In this document: one piece after another, positions 1 through 10,600 of the stretch
Layout of the letters: each line of letters starts with the position of its first letter
Position numbering within the stretch: position 1 is the stretch's first letter
DNA from: Rhizomucor pusillus
Taxonomy: Eukaryota; Mucoromycota; Mucoromycetes; Mucorales; Lichtheimiaceae
Direction: 5' to 3'
Assembly (NCBI GenBank): GCA_900175165.2
Contig: FWWN02000409.1
Location: forward strand, 1-64,000
DNA length: 64,000 nucleotides
Notes under the pieces: generated by a model
What the model saw: the letters and a program-made list of their open reading frames with translations, nothing else
Told to the model about the DNA's origin: nothing
Databases searched by the model: none
Program-made: the position numbers and the translations under genes

Positions 1-535
1 GTCAAATAAGGTTAATGGTACTTGGAAAGAATTGAGAAGTTACATTTAATACAGTGTACGTACCTCTTGATGGACATTATACAGCTTTATCATAAATCGA
101 TACATACAGTATATGCATAAATACCCTGGACGTTGATGGCAAAAGGTTGTTGCAAAGTTGCGTTGATCGCTTTTTGTTGCACGCAAAACCGTTTTTTAAA
201 AGGCTCCAAATGCATTTCTAAGCGCAAAGCTGGGGACGCTTCTTATAAAGATGTATCCGGCGATGACCATTTATCTCTATTTGTTTACAGTATTTCTTGA
301 CCAACGCAAAGTTCCCTCTGGCCAGGCGCAAATTGGGCTGCTATTGGCGCAAAATCAGTAAGAGCACAGCGCAAAACAATGTCTCCACTAATGGATGCTG
401 TGACTTGGTGGAAAAGTCCCGGATGTACCTGAATGTGGCAAGTGGTCTTTGCGGGCTTCCAAAGGAATTTTTGCTGAAGGAGGGGGCCGGAATCAATAAG
501 CCATTGAGTGTTTGGTATTGCACTCTGCGAACATA
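1..535. other. Intergenic, no gene seen
   Basis: Left edge of the window up to the start codon of the bL19m gene. The open frames here have no recognisable motif, splice structure or sensible start. The last part must hold the promoter and 5' leader of the bL19m gene. I see no RNA gene. Confidence 0.5.
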
Positions 536-1057
536 ATGAACAGCATCAGACATTTAATGGCCCGCAGTGGCCTGTCAAGCTCTCTTGCTATAGTAAGCAA
601 AGGTAACGACAACCTTTAGACTACTGTGGACCGAAGAAGAACGCAGAATAGTCTCCTTAACCTTCCACCAAATTTGACAGCTCGGTACAGTACGAATGCC
701 AATGCTGCCGCTGCCACCACCAACGCATCGAACATTAAAAACGTCATGGAGTATGTCAATGCACGACAATTGGAGCAAGCAGATCACGACGGACGAACAC
801 ACTTGTTTTCGAAAAAGAATCCCAACGGCATTCGAGTTGGCCATACCCTGACTGTAGAGACGATCAGTGCAACCGGTGACAAGACGCCTGCTACTTTTAC
901 TGGTGTATGCGTTGCTATCCGACGAAACGGTATTAGCAGCTCGTTCACCCTGCGCAGCGTCCTTTTGCGTGTCGGCATTGAGCAACGATTCCCTATCTAT
1001 TCGCCACTTGTGAAAAGCATCAAAGTCATTTCTACGGTTCCTCCAAAGAAGAAATAA
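536..1057 (+). CDS. Mitochondrial large-subunit ribosomal protein bL19m
   Basis: Exons 536-602 and 681-1057 (147 aa). A structural protein of the mitochondrial 54S ribosomal subunit, homologous to bacterial L19. Exon 1 and the start of exon 2 encode a basic, Ser/Ala-rich presequence. The C-terminal ~90 residues carry the L19 fold, with the patterns GIRVGHTLTV, FTGVCVAIRRNG and RSVLLRVGIEQRFP. The intron (78 nt) ends in TTTGACAG with a branch-like CTTAAC; this 3' site is the only one that restores frame, giving ...KA-RYSTN. It converges on the SLC41 gene, with 173 bp between stop codons. The family call is firm; the exact start rests on the upstream ATG in phase. Confidence 0.9.
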
Positions 1058-1230
1058 ATAATTTTAAAGTTGTACATAAAGATTGGAAAGAGTGAAGGAA
1101 AAGTTGACATTCTATACACGGGGAAATAGTAAAATATTCAAGTTACAAATGGATGTCATAGTTAATGAAAGAATGAGGTATAGTATGCAAGAGGTGGGGG
1201 TTGTGGAAAAGCAGGATATTGCGCGCCCAT

Positions 1231-3525
1231 TTAGTTTTCATGGGATGCTTTCATGTCATCAGCTCCTGAAGACGTGAGCCAGGCAAAGGCTGCAACGAGC
1301 ATGGCTGTGCCGATAACGTCGATGCTGGCAGTTCTAACGATGACGATATGCTTTGAATATCACGATGGATGAGATGTCAGTCAATATGACTTACAAGTAG
1401 GGAATGACATAATTGTCAGGGTCATAGCCTAACTTCCAGAATGCCAATGTCATCATTTTACCTATCTTCAAGCAGATCCAAGTCTAGTCCCAAACATGAA
1501 TGTCAGTAATCAGATTGAAGTCTTGCAATGGATTTCGTACGTACACATAACATGGATACTACAAAGTAGACAAAGAAGAACCAAAAGTTGTATGTCAATT
1601 GGCCCATGCCAAAACCCCATATGATGAGCAGGAATACAAGTTGAACAGGTATATTCATGGCGAGTAACGTCAGCTCGACGACACGATAATTTTCAACCGT
1701 TTCGCTATGCAAGCAAGTACTGATACGGGATGCATAAATGGATCCAAGGTTGCCTGCAAGGCCGATCAATACAGGCGTAACCAATGCAACGCCTTTGAAT
1801 TCCTCCACGTATTCCTCTAGCACAACACCTGCAAGGCTGTGTGGAGGAGGTTAAATATGCAATTGCAGACTGCAACATCGACTCAGTAAGTTACCTGGAA
1901 ATAACCATGGCGACAAGGATAGGAGTCCACCCAGCAAACAGTAGATCCTTGACGTGCTTGTTCCGATGTACCATAAACCCAAACAAAGGCACAAACGATC
2001 CCATAATAATGAATACAACGGTGCTGAAAAGAGACTCTAAACATTTATGTCAGAATTTGTGTAATAGCATTGCCAGCTTGTTAGTGTAAACGAAACATAC
2101 CCATATGTTTTTGGAGAACAACTGCGCAGCCGCCAAGCAGAATAAGGGTTATAATATCACCAGTAGAGGAAGCCATTGGGCAAGCAATGTTATCTACAGC
2201 ATCAGAGACAGTTCAGTATCCCCCATATGAAACCAACTAGATTCTGATGTACCTGGATCTACGTTGAGGCGTCGACAGAGCAATATCAAACCGCACATAA
2301 AGACACCCAGTATGCCGCTAGACACGCAGGCCGATACCATAGCACTCGATGTCATATACATGCTCTCGTAGAAGCTTGTGCCGTTCCCTTTTTTCGTGAC
2401 GATGCCTAGGGCAAATGAAGCGACGCCTGCAATGGCTCCAGATACGAGTGCCTGAACTTGCAACAAGGCCAAATTGCCGGTAATGAGCGAATGCCGCGTG
2501 GGAGCATGATCCAAGTCTCCCAGATTTGCCTGGTAATGCAAATATTTGTGTGAGCAAACAATCATCAGGCCATGGTTGCACAAGAATTTTACCGAAGTAG
2601 AAAACCGGGCAGCTAGATTCATTTCGAGATTGCCTTTAAGGTTTAGCAGAATTGGAAGCAAAATGAACAGCTCAGGAGTCTTGAGGAACACGTCCCATGC
2701 CTAGGTGTTGACAAGGTGCTTTTTGTTATTATTACATACGCATTTGCTAATTTTCCTCCTATCTCTCTTTTCCTCTCTTTCTCTCTCACACAGGGCCAGT
2801 CATTTATGGACATGTTTGTTTACCTGGAATTTGTCCATCAGCACACCAGCCAGGATGAGACCGATGACTGATACCACGAGCATAGGGAATGCCTGCAAGG
2901 GTAATGCAAAATATAGGTGTAACCAACGGTGAGATTTCGAGGCGCATATGGATATTTGAGCATAGGTATTCAAGAGGATATAAAAGACTCGAAGGATAAA
3001 GGGAATATCCATTTCGTATTGTTTCGAGGGAAGATCCGGGAGGGGGGGAAGCAAGAGAAAGGATTAAGAAAAAGGGGAAGTGTTTCGATAAAAAAAATTT
3101 GAAGGTTTCCGCCTTCGAGTGTATGCGAAGCAAGGAGGTAGCAAAGAAACATCGATTGGAGAAGGATGTCATGATAGACAAGTAGAGAAAGAAAAATGTC
3201 CAAAATCCAATCAAAATCTTACCTCCCGAGTCAAATGTGTAGCCGTGCGTTCCTGGGTTTTGGTGAGTTTCCTTTCGTGTTCGAGGCTGTCAAACGGCTC
3301 TTCCAACGAAGACGAGGATGAACCACGAGAGGCTGTTAATGGGTGGTGCTCAATATCAGAGTATCGACGCTCTAGTATAGCCGCTCGCTCCTCGGAAAAG
3401 CCAGATCTCGCGTGTTCACCATCGTCGTTGCCATCACGATCGTCCTTGTCGAGCTCGAATGAGTCTTTGGCTGTTCCTGATAGCTCTATATATTCGGCTC
3501 CATGACGTCTAGAGTCAGCCTGCAT
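1231..3525 (-). CDS. SLC41/MgtE-type magnesium transporter
   Basis: Exons (descending): 3525-3223, 2892-2824, 2700-2593, 2529-2253, 2193-2101, 2036-1895, 1836-1545, 1483-1395, 1333-1231; 491 aa. A polytopic divalent-cation transporter with two MgtE-like repeats. The N-terminal ~100 residues are hydrophilic and acidic. Diagnostic pieces are LLNLKGNLEMNLAARFST and DPDNIACPMASSTGD in repeat 1, and GLAGNLGSIYASRIST and GYDPDNYVIPYLTAS in repeat 2. The DPDN signature of each repeat is split by an intron and restored exactly in phase. Most introns are 58-130 nt. Intron 1 is unusually long (330 nt), and the protein enters membrane segment 1 abruptly after it, so a small extra exon may have been missed there. 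Confidence 0.9.
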
Positions 3526-4371
3526 AAGGATACTACAAAACCAAATTGGAGTGGAAAGGGGAAGGAAGACGGATATTCGTTTTCACCGCGATTTGGTTTG
3601 GATTTTGGTCGCATTTTACAGTCGGCCAATGGCAACAAATGCCTCAAACCAGCCCTGTTTTAGTACCTTGTGCACACTTGAATATATATTCCAGGTACCC
3701 GCGGCATAAAAGAAACGTCTCACCAGAAAATGCAACCGAAGATTAATAGCATTCAGCAGTTCTTTCCTTTTACACACTGCCAGCATCATATATACCGGGA
3801 GTTTCCTAGCATCTCCCCTCGAACTTCGAGCCCGCCTCGCAAGCAGCTATCTGTCGATAAACTTTCGATCCGAGTGTCTAGATATACTTTGAGGATATCG
3901 AATACATGGCGTGAGTCTTCTGTAGGGCTCGTTTCCCAGTACCTGCATGCGAGCGTGTTGATTATCTGTAAATAAGGTAGCTAGTCGTGAAAATAAACTT
4001 CATTGTTGACATTACTTTGTAATATTTCGACCCAGATTCTCGAAATAAAAGCTTTTATAAGCTTTCAGCTTATGTATAAGGTATGCAGTTTTGAAGATAA
4101 AAGATTAGTTATAGAGGATACTATCGATTATCATCTTCCCAGTTCCTCTACTTGAGTGCGTTATTATCTCAAACCTTTACACAATTTCCAGTGAATTCCG
4201 CCTTTCGGTTCCTTTATCGATATATATTCTGCAGTTGCTTTAAATTCATCCTATTGCCCTTTGTTTTGCTTATTGCATATATTGTTATCAGCAGATCTCA
4301 AATGCAAAATCCAGTAAATGAGCTGAATAAATTATATTTTCTAATGTGGGTTAGCGCGCGGTTCAACCGCG
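3526..4371. other. Intergenic between two minus-strand genes
   Basis: Lies between the SLC41 start and the thiamine pyrophosphokinase stop. It should hold the SLC41 promoter and leader and the 3' end of the upstream gene. AT-rich, with no convincing coding exon on either strand. Confidence 0.5.
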
Positions 4372-5624
4372 TCATTGCTGCAGATTTTTGTTAATCTCTA
4401 TAGTCCATACAACCGGTGCAGTAGTCTTTATCTCTATAAGATCGTTGGCAAGCATGTTGGAGGTGCTAACCATGCCTCCAAAGGAGCATTCGTGATTTTC
4501 TGTGGAAAAAACCAGAAAGTTAAATTGGAACCCGAACTGCATAAGCTTACATACAATACTTGCCTAAATTCCATCGCAATCCTTTGGTTGTCAACACGGT
4601 TGGCGAACCAATAGGTATAATACCACACGTGGGACCTGCTAACAATTAATACATCTGCAGCTCAGCATACATTTAAATTGCTTATCAAACCTTCATAGTC
4701 AGGTTGGCAGTGGATATGATGCGAGCCCTGAAGAAAGATTGTCAAATATGGGTTTTCAAAAAAACGCTGTTGACGAGGAATGAAAAATGTGTCGTACCTT
4801 GTCCAAGAGCACAGTGACACTTTCATCGCTCACAAGGATAACCCGGCGCTCCAACTGATCTTTCATAGAATATAAAAGGTTGATGCTGGCCATTGTTTGG
4901 TCAAAACGGCCACCGAGAGCAGGCATGGCAACGATGTCAAACTAGGGTATTTAAGGGATTATTCATACATACGCCTGCCTTTGGACGCTTGACAGTCCTA
5001 TAGACGTACCACCGCATCCAATTCTAATTCTTTTTCTTGTAGAAGATAGACACACTTCATAAAGTCCGTCGAATCCTGATCATCTATTTTCGTGATCGTC
5101 ACATTCTAGGAGAGCCGGATCAGGAAGCTTTCTTTCCTCCGCAACCATACTTGCAAAGTTTTACCTTGCTTGCATAGAATTCCCGCACTTCAGGTCGCAT
5201 GGAGTCCAAATCCCCTCTAATTTCATTCGGAAGGTATCTGCATTTGGCATGTGTAAACAGATATGCACGTTTTTCTAAAATGGAAGCGTACATAAACGTC
5301 TACGTGATACTTGCCGTTCCAATTTGTCTGGTTCGTCCTTAAAGGCGTCGTAGAGTCTATTGGAGCCACCATCTGCGCAAAACTTGAAGGCAGCTGAATT
5401 GGCAGCAATGGACGCGATATATGCGCGCATCGCAGATAAGTATAAGCTTGCTGCCCAGCAGTTTTATCTATCTTTTTCTTTCTCTCGCTCTCACCGTTCG
5501 ACCACAACCTGTCAAAGAGCTTCTTCTGGTTTATTGGTTGGTTCAGAATAATAAGACAGAACTTCTTTGGCTTGGTGTCATTGGCCAAGATGTTAGATGG
5601 GCACCAATGAGTGATCAGGTTCAT
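4372..5624 (-). CDS. Thiamine pyrophosphokinase
   Basis: Exons: 5624-5495, 5393-5315, 5237-5165, 5105-5010, 4941-4798, 4727-4691, 4635-4564, 4499-4372; 252 aa, a normal length for the family. Transfers pyrophosphate from ATP to thiamine, giving the cofactor thiamine diphosphate, in the cytosol. Conserved motifs in order: FCLIILNQPIN, CADGGSNRLYD, GDLDSMRPEV, DDQDSTDFMKC (metal/ATP site), GGRFDQTMASIN, PTCGIIPIG, TTKGLRWNL and SFGGMVSTSN. Two of its seven introns begin with GCAAGT rather than GT (5314-5238 and 4563-4500); both junctions are fixed by phase and by conserved residues on either side (LER-YLPNEIRGD and RWNL-ENHECSFGG). The start is the ATG before the typical N-terminal T-x-W-x-P segment. 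Confidence 0.93.
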
Positions 5625-6486
5625 GGCGTGGTAAAAAAGATAGGCAGAGTACGGAACTTGGGCTTTTCCTGCATGAACAGTCTGAGATGCCGTGCGCTAC
5701 TGACTTAATTTACAGTCACACTCAGCTCATTTCGTGTTCACCGGATCAATTGCGTATAATGCACCAGCGAGTCTCTTTAAAGTGATATATCTGAAACGAT
5801 TGTGCTACTTCGTTGCCATAGCACTAGTTGATAATAGAGCAGAACATTCCTCAAGTTCCGAACTATAGCATTAGCCCTGGATTTTACTCTACTCGCTGAC
5901 AGAAACATTTCTCCGCGCGAGCAATACTGAGCTACTATTTTCATCCACAGCATCGAGGCATATGGCCTATTAACAGAGTTTATAGATGTTGATAGGGAAC
6001 GCTTTCCAAGCATAATGTTTTGGGTGATGCTTACAAAGGGCAAGGAAGCTCATTGACACAAGATGATAGGTAACATAATGCTAGTTCCTGACTGCAGAGC
6101 ACCAGTCAGAAGGATCCATTCCTTAGGCCAACTGTAGGTGTCAAACAAACGGCGTAACACATTGTTTCTACCATTCTATAGGTTCTCATTCGTTTTCCTT
6201 ATTCGCTTCTATTCCTCTATTCAGGAAGGACTTCCCTCTCGCAACCCATTCGGTATACCCTATGTATATGCGACATCAGATTATGGCTAGTGTATTGTCA
6301 GAATTTCTTCGTTGCTTAACCTCGCGCAGCAACTCACTGAGCAATCCTAGCTATCTATGGAGTTCTACGAGTTTGCGGTCGCTGCGGTAATGCGCTACAC
6401 CTGCAAAAAGTATCAATGCTGTCTTTGAATTTTTCTATGAAAATTGCTTCATGTGGCTGTCAATTAAGTATCGTCTTTAACCCAAA
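5625..6486. other. Divergent intergenic region
   Basis: Head-to-head spacer between thiamine pyrophosphokinase (-) and the SSF1/PPAN gene (+), so it must contain both promoters. Open frames here lack recognisable domains. No repeat or RNA gene was found. Confidence 0.5.
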
Positions 6487-7860
6487 ATGCCCAAGAGAAG
6501 AGTACGTACCTTTCGATTCTCGAAGCGAAAGAGTTGGATCGGCTAACAAGTATTACAGAGAAAGACTAGAACTCATGTCACGCCCAGCGAGGAGGAGTTG
6601 AGCAAGATCCCAAGGAGTTTTGTGATGCGATCCGGGATCGTTGGGAAGAATGTCACACAGCTTGTCCGGGATGTGCGCAAAATTATGGAACCTCACACAG
6701 CGGCAAACTTGAAGGTAAGCACGCTGTAGTATCACGTTGAGATAGAATAGTATGCTTAGGACATTGCTGCTTTAGGAACGACGGACGAACCGCTTAAAGG
6801 ATTTTGTTGCCGTGGCTGGTGAACTTGGTGTCACTCACTTTCTTATATTCAGTCGAACAGAGACCAATACCAATCTCCGTATATGTCGTGTGCCACGTGG
6901 ACCGACTCTGACGTTCCGAGTGATGGAGTATGCATTGGCAAAGGATTGTCTTGCGTTGCAGAAGACACCAAAAACGTCCAATCTTGACTACGTATCGAGC
7001 CCATTGCTGGTGCTCAACAATTTTAAGCAAGAAGGAAAGCAATTCAAACTCATCACGGCCATGCTCCAAAATATGTTCCCGGCTATCGATGTACAAACAG
7101 TGAGTTTAGACGCTGTTAATGAAAAAGCATTTTTGGCTTACAATTTGCACCCAGATGCAATTATCACAAACACGGCGAGTCTTACTTTTCAACTACAACG
7201 AAGATACAGACAGCATAGATGTGCGACATTACAGCATTGGCGTAAAGGCCACCGGCATCTCAAAATCAATCAAGCGGATTATCAATGCGGATCTGCCAGA
7301 CTTGAGTAAATTCGATGATATCTCGGATTATATCCTTAGAGAGGCAGTTGTTTCCGAAAGCGATGTGGAGGATGGAGACGAATCGACGGTGACACTCGCA
7401 CAAAACTATCACGGAAGAAATAACAGAAAGAACGAGCAGCGCGCAGTGCGGCTGCAGGAACTTGGTCCTCGCATGAAATTACAGCTTATCAAAGTGGAAA
7501 ATGGATTGTGTGGGGGAGAAGTCTTGTATCACAAATTCGGTAGGTCTTGACTGTCTATACAGTTTCCATGAATTGGCATATCTTAAAATATCTTATATAG
7601 TCCACAGGACAAAGGCTGAGGAGCTTGAACAGAAACGGAAACGACAGAAACTCATGGAAGAAAAGGCTGAACGAAGAAGACAGCAGGAAGCAAACGTTGA
7701 GCGTAAAAAGAAAGAGAAAGAAGAGCACAGACTGCGTACCGGTGCTCAACCGAAAGCGGAAAGTAACAATGATAGCGCAGAGAGCGAAAAAGACGAAGAC
7801 GAAGATAATGTGGAGCTTGATGAAGATGGAAAGTCTGAATCAGAGTATGAAAGCGAATAA
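6487..7860 (+). CDS. SSF1: SSF1/PPAN-type Brix-domain ribosome biogenesis factor
   Basis: Exons 6487-6501, 6559-6714, 6776-7099, 7155-7539, 7601-7860; 379 aa. A nucleolar protein needed for maturation of 60S pre-ribosomes. The Brix/sigma-70-like region runs from about residue 20 to 290: IPRSFVMRSG, RKIMEPHTAANLKERRTNRL, LGVTHFLIFSRTE, MFPAIDVQT, RVLLFNYNEDTDSIDVRHYSI. The tail is Lys/Arg/Glu-rich and then acidic (residues ~300-379), as in the family. Exon 1 codes for only five residues (MPKRR), joined to RKTRTHVTPSEEE, which matches the basic N-terminus of yeast Ssf1. HSP10 follows on the same strand 150 bp downstream. Confidence 0.92.
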
Positions 7861-8011
7861 AATCCCATTTTGGCATTTTTCCCACCATGTACTGCCCGCC
7901 TGTTAAAACAGCGGTCACGAATCTCGGCGGTGTTTACTTATACTTCCAGCATATTCCAAACTGACCTTTCACCTTCTTTTCCTCTGACGTTTCTCGAGTT
8001 TACCTGCACCC

Positions 8012-8529
8012 ATGGTAACTATAGTGGAAGCATTCAAATAGTAGCGACTACGCTGCAATACTGAGATATAATGTGTGCATAGTCTGCTATCAGCAAAGTC
8101 AAGAACATTGTCCCTCTCCTCGACCGCGTTCTCGTTCAGCGCATCAAGCCCCAGGAGGTAAAAGCGAACAAACTTGGTTTCCAATACTATCAAGCGATCG
8201 ATGAGTAACAAAAGACGTTTTCATCTATAGAAAACTGCTTCTGGTATCTTCATCCCTGAGAAGGCTCAGGAAACCTCCAACACTGGTCTTGTTATTGCCG
8301 TCGGCAAGGGTGCATTGGACAAGGATGGCAAGCACGTTCCTCTCCAAGTTGCTGCTGGTGACAAGGTCATCTTGCCTACCTTTGGTGGTAGCACTGTCAA
8401 GGTTCAAGGCGAGGTAATTGAATAAGAACGAGACTGGTTGAGCAAAGAACGACGAAACTCAATGGCATTTTACAGGAATACCTCTTGTTCCGTGACTCTG
8501 AACTTCTCGCCAAGGTCGAGGAAAACTAA
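8012..8529 (+). CDS. HSP10: Mitochondrial 10-kDa chaperonin (HSP10, GroES family)
   Basis: Exons 8012-8014, 8083-8157, 8231-8413, 8476-8529; 104 aa. Heptameric lid of the mitochondrial HSP60 folding chamber. The chain reads NIVPLLDRVLVQRIKPQE, the mobile-loop region KTASGIFIPEKAQET, then GDKVILPTFGGSTVKVQGEEYLLFRDSELLAKVEEN, full length for the family. Exon 1 is the ATG alone: it is followed at once by GTAACT, and the next in-frame residues (SAISKVKNIV) are only reached by splicing at ATAG/TCTGCT. There is no alternative in-frame ATG upstream of the conserved domain. The 3' end converges on ATG10, with 124 bp between stops. Confidence 0.92.
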
Positions 8530-8653
8530 AAATATATACAAAATGCATTCACGAATGATTCCTGTTGTACATTCTCTCTTTGTTTCGCTCATCAAAAGCA
8601 ATAATCATTTATAGATTCTGTTTGCAGGCGCCGGTGGTATATGTATTGTATGT

Positions 8654-9393
8654 CTAATGAGGTTGTGTCTCGAATAGAGTGTGAGGAAGAGTGCAATTCA
8701 CGGCTGGTCCCACAAATGACAGCCATGTTTTGATGTAATTTTGGGTGGACAGAGGGATCTGGATAGCTTGCATCAGCCTTTGGGTCTCACAAGGATGCAA
8801 GTACCAGCACGGCAATCCGGTTACTGGATGCTCCCCCTGGGTGATAGAGCCATGTATTCCAACGGGTGAAGTCCGAAGGTTGTTCTGGAACTCTCTGGAG
8901 ACGAGATGTTTGTAAATTTCATCCAGCGTCATGACGGTACCTTCTAGAAAGAAAAGAAGCTCGGTTTCCAAGTTCTATCCATGCGTTGAATTTAGGTTGA
9001 TATATTTACCACTCTTGTAAGCATTGAAGTATAGAACAGGAACCCGATATGTTGGGGAGTATATGATCGAGTACTCAACGTCGACGTAGCATCTTGACGA
9101 CATGTCGACTGTTGCTGGGTCGCAATATTCTTGAACTGAATCTGATTCGTCCAAAACTGTGGGGGAAACAGCGTCGCTGTCGCTGCGCACTGATACTTTT
9201 GACGACAGAAACTGGTACCCCAGCTAAAAGGAAAAAAGTTAACATGTACCTTTAAGAAAAGTAAAGTACTGAACAACCGTGCCTTGTCATCTGTGTGAAG
9301 CGTCCATACGCAAGATGGCGATGCATGTGCGTGTACATCTTGAAGAAATGACTCGATCGCTGCGTGGAATTGCTGCCGAGTCGGAATACTCAT
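8654..9393 (-). CDS. ATG10: Autophagy E2-like enzyme Atg10
   Basis: Exons 9393-9283, 9223-9010, 8943-8654; 204 aa (an in-frame ATG at 9423 would add 10 residues). E2-like enzyme that conjugates Atg12 to Atg5 in autophagosome formation. The family hallmark is the catalytic Cys in the HPC motif, seen here as WYLHPCETQ near the C-terminus. EYSIIYSPTYRVPVLYFNAY and WLSFVGPAVNCTLP are the other conserved blocks. Intron 1 (9282-9224) is best read as GC-AG (AAG/GCACGG ... TTTTAG), joining the W-x-L-H-TDD segment to LGYQFLSSKVSV as in other Atg10 proteins. This junction is less certain than the GCAAGT ones. Confidence 0.88.
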
Positions 9394-9600
9394 TCGCGGT
9401 GGCAAAAAAAGATACACAGGCATGACTCATGGTCGTAGTTCGTCATATATTATTAAGAAGGCTTGGTAGAAAAAGAGTCATAAATTATGTACAGTATAAT
9501 TAAATGTGCAGGAGGAGCATGAACAGGAGATGAGATGGAACAAGGAATAGGAAGCAAATGGGAATAGTAGAACGGAGAGCGCTCAAAAGAAGACCACTCT

Positions 9601-10600
9601 TTACTCGTCTACGAGAAAGTCCTCAAGGATAGATTGCGTAGCGTCCTGAACGCGTTCGTCGAATTCAACAGAGAGAATTTGTTCAATATCGGATAACCAT
9701 GAGCTTAACCAGTTAGTCATTGCATCAGCCGCCTTGCTGTCGATCGGTGGGTGTGTAAAATCATGCTGCACAGTGCAGAGCAAGCTCTCTATTCGTGCCA
9801 AGTTCCTGCTCTGGTGTCTTTGTATCATCTGTCGCCTGCGGAATACAAAAGGGGTATCTAAATGTTGCTGTTGTTGTTGCTGCTGAAGCTGCCTGCGGTT
9901 GTCTTGCGCTGGTTCTCGTTCGTCGTCGGTTGTACTTTGAGCCAGGTCAGGACTATCCGGTAAAGATTGATCAATGATAGTGTCGGCAGCTTCGCGTGCG
10001 TTTACTATCAATCCGAGCTGTGCGCCCATGCGTTGGTTTAAAGAGAGGATATCTTTGGTCAATTCCGCGCTGGAAATCGTCCCACCACGTGAGATTGTGT
10101 CTCCAGGAGCCGGTAAGACGCCCGCCATATTGGATTCTACCAAAGGCCGGACCGAGGCGAGCAAGTTTACTCTTAGGAGATTCAGATGATCCTTCAGAGC
10201 ATGCACGAATGAGCGGAGAACCGGTTGGTATGCATCTGCAAAAAAACAAATAACGTTTGTATCTCTGCAAGCGGAAGCAGGATGCCGATCTTTAGTTACC
10301 TTGATGCACTGGCCGCAGACGAAAAATCGACATGAACGAGTACGGTGCTGATGCCATGACATCCTCCGTGAGTGTTGCCATAACTTGGTCTACGATATTT
10401 TCGTAATATTCGCTGAGGGTATTTGTCATGACAACGACGTCGACTGAAGGCGACAATGAAATCCGTGGAGAGTTATTATCAATATCTAGCAGCTGCTGTT
10501 CGCGCGATGCTCTGAAGATTTGTTGCTCATTGTTGGCGACAGCGTAGCAAAAGGAGCTGATGCCAGCGGCCGACAATAGCAGACAACGAGAAATACGCAT
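9601..10600 (-). CDS. Unrecognised 311-aa protein with N-terminal hydrophobic segment
   Basis: Exons 10600-10300 and 10235-9601. I do not recognise the family. The start MRISRCLLLSAAGISSFCYAVA looks like a signal peptide, mitochondrial presequence or single membrane anchor. The middle (residues ~60-170) is mostly amphipathic helix, followed by a low-complexity acidic and polyglutamine stretch (about residue 190) and a helical C-terminus rich in Trp, Asp and Glu. The intron (64 nt, GTAACT...TTTGCAG) joins in phase to DAYQPVLRSFVHALK. A purine-rich (GA) leader precedes the ATG on the coding strand's 5' side. Organelle location is an inference only. Confidence 0.72.
9863..9890 (-). repeat. CAG/CAA repeat encoding polyglutamine
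   Basis: On the minus strand a run of mixed CAG and CAA codons encodes about eight glutamines inside the unrecognised 311-aa protein. The codon mixture suggests it is not a freshly expanded pure repeat. Confidence 0.7.

Noticed and set aside
297..536. 79-codon open frame upstream of bL19m
   Set aside because: Begins at TTG, no domain or splice support, and overlaps the bL19m start region.
2970..3203. Possible extra exon in the long first intron of the SLC41 gene
   Set aside because: No open segment with acceptable 3' and 5' sites keeps phase; the sequence is Phe/Ser/Pro-rich low complexity. Left as a caveat.
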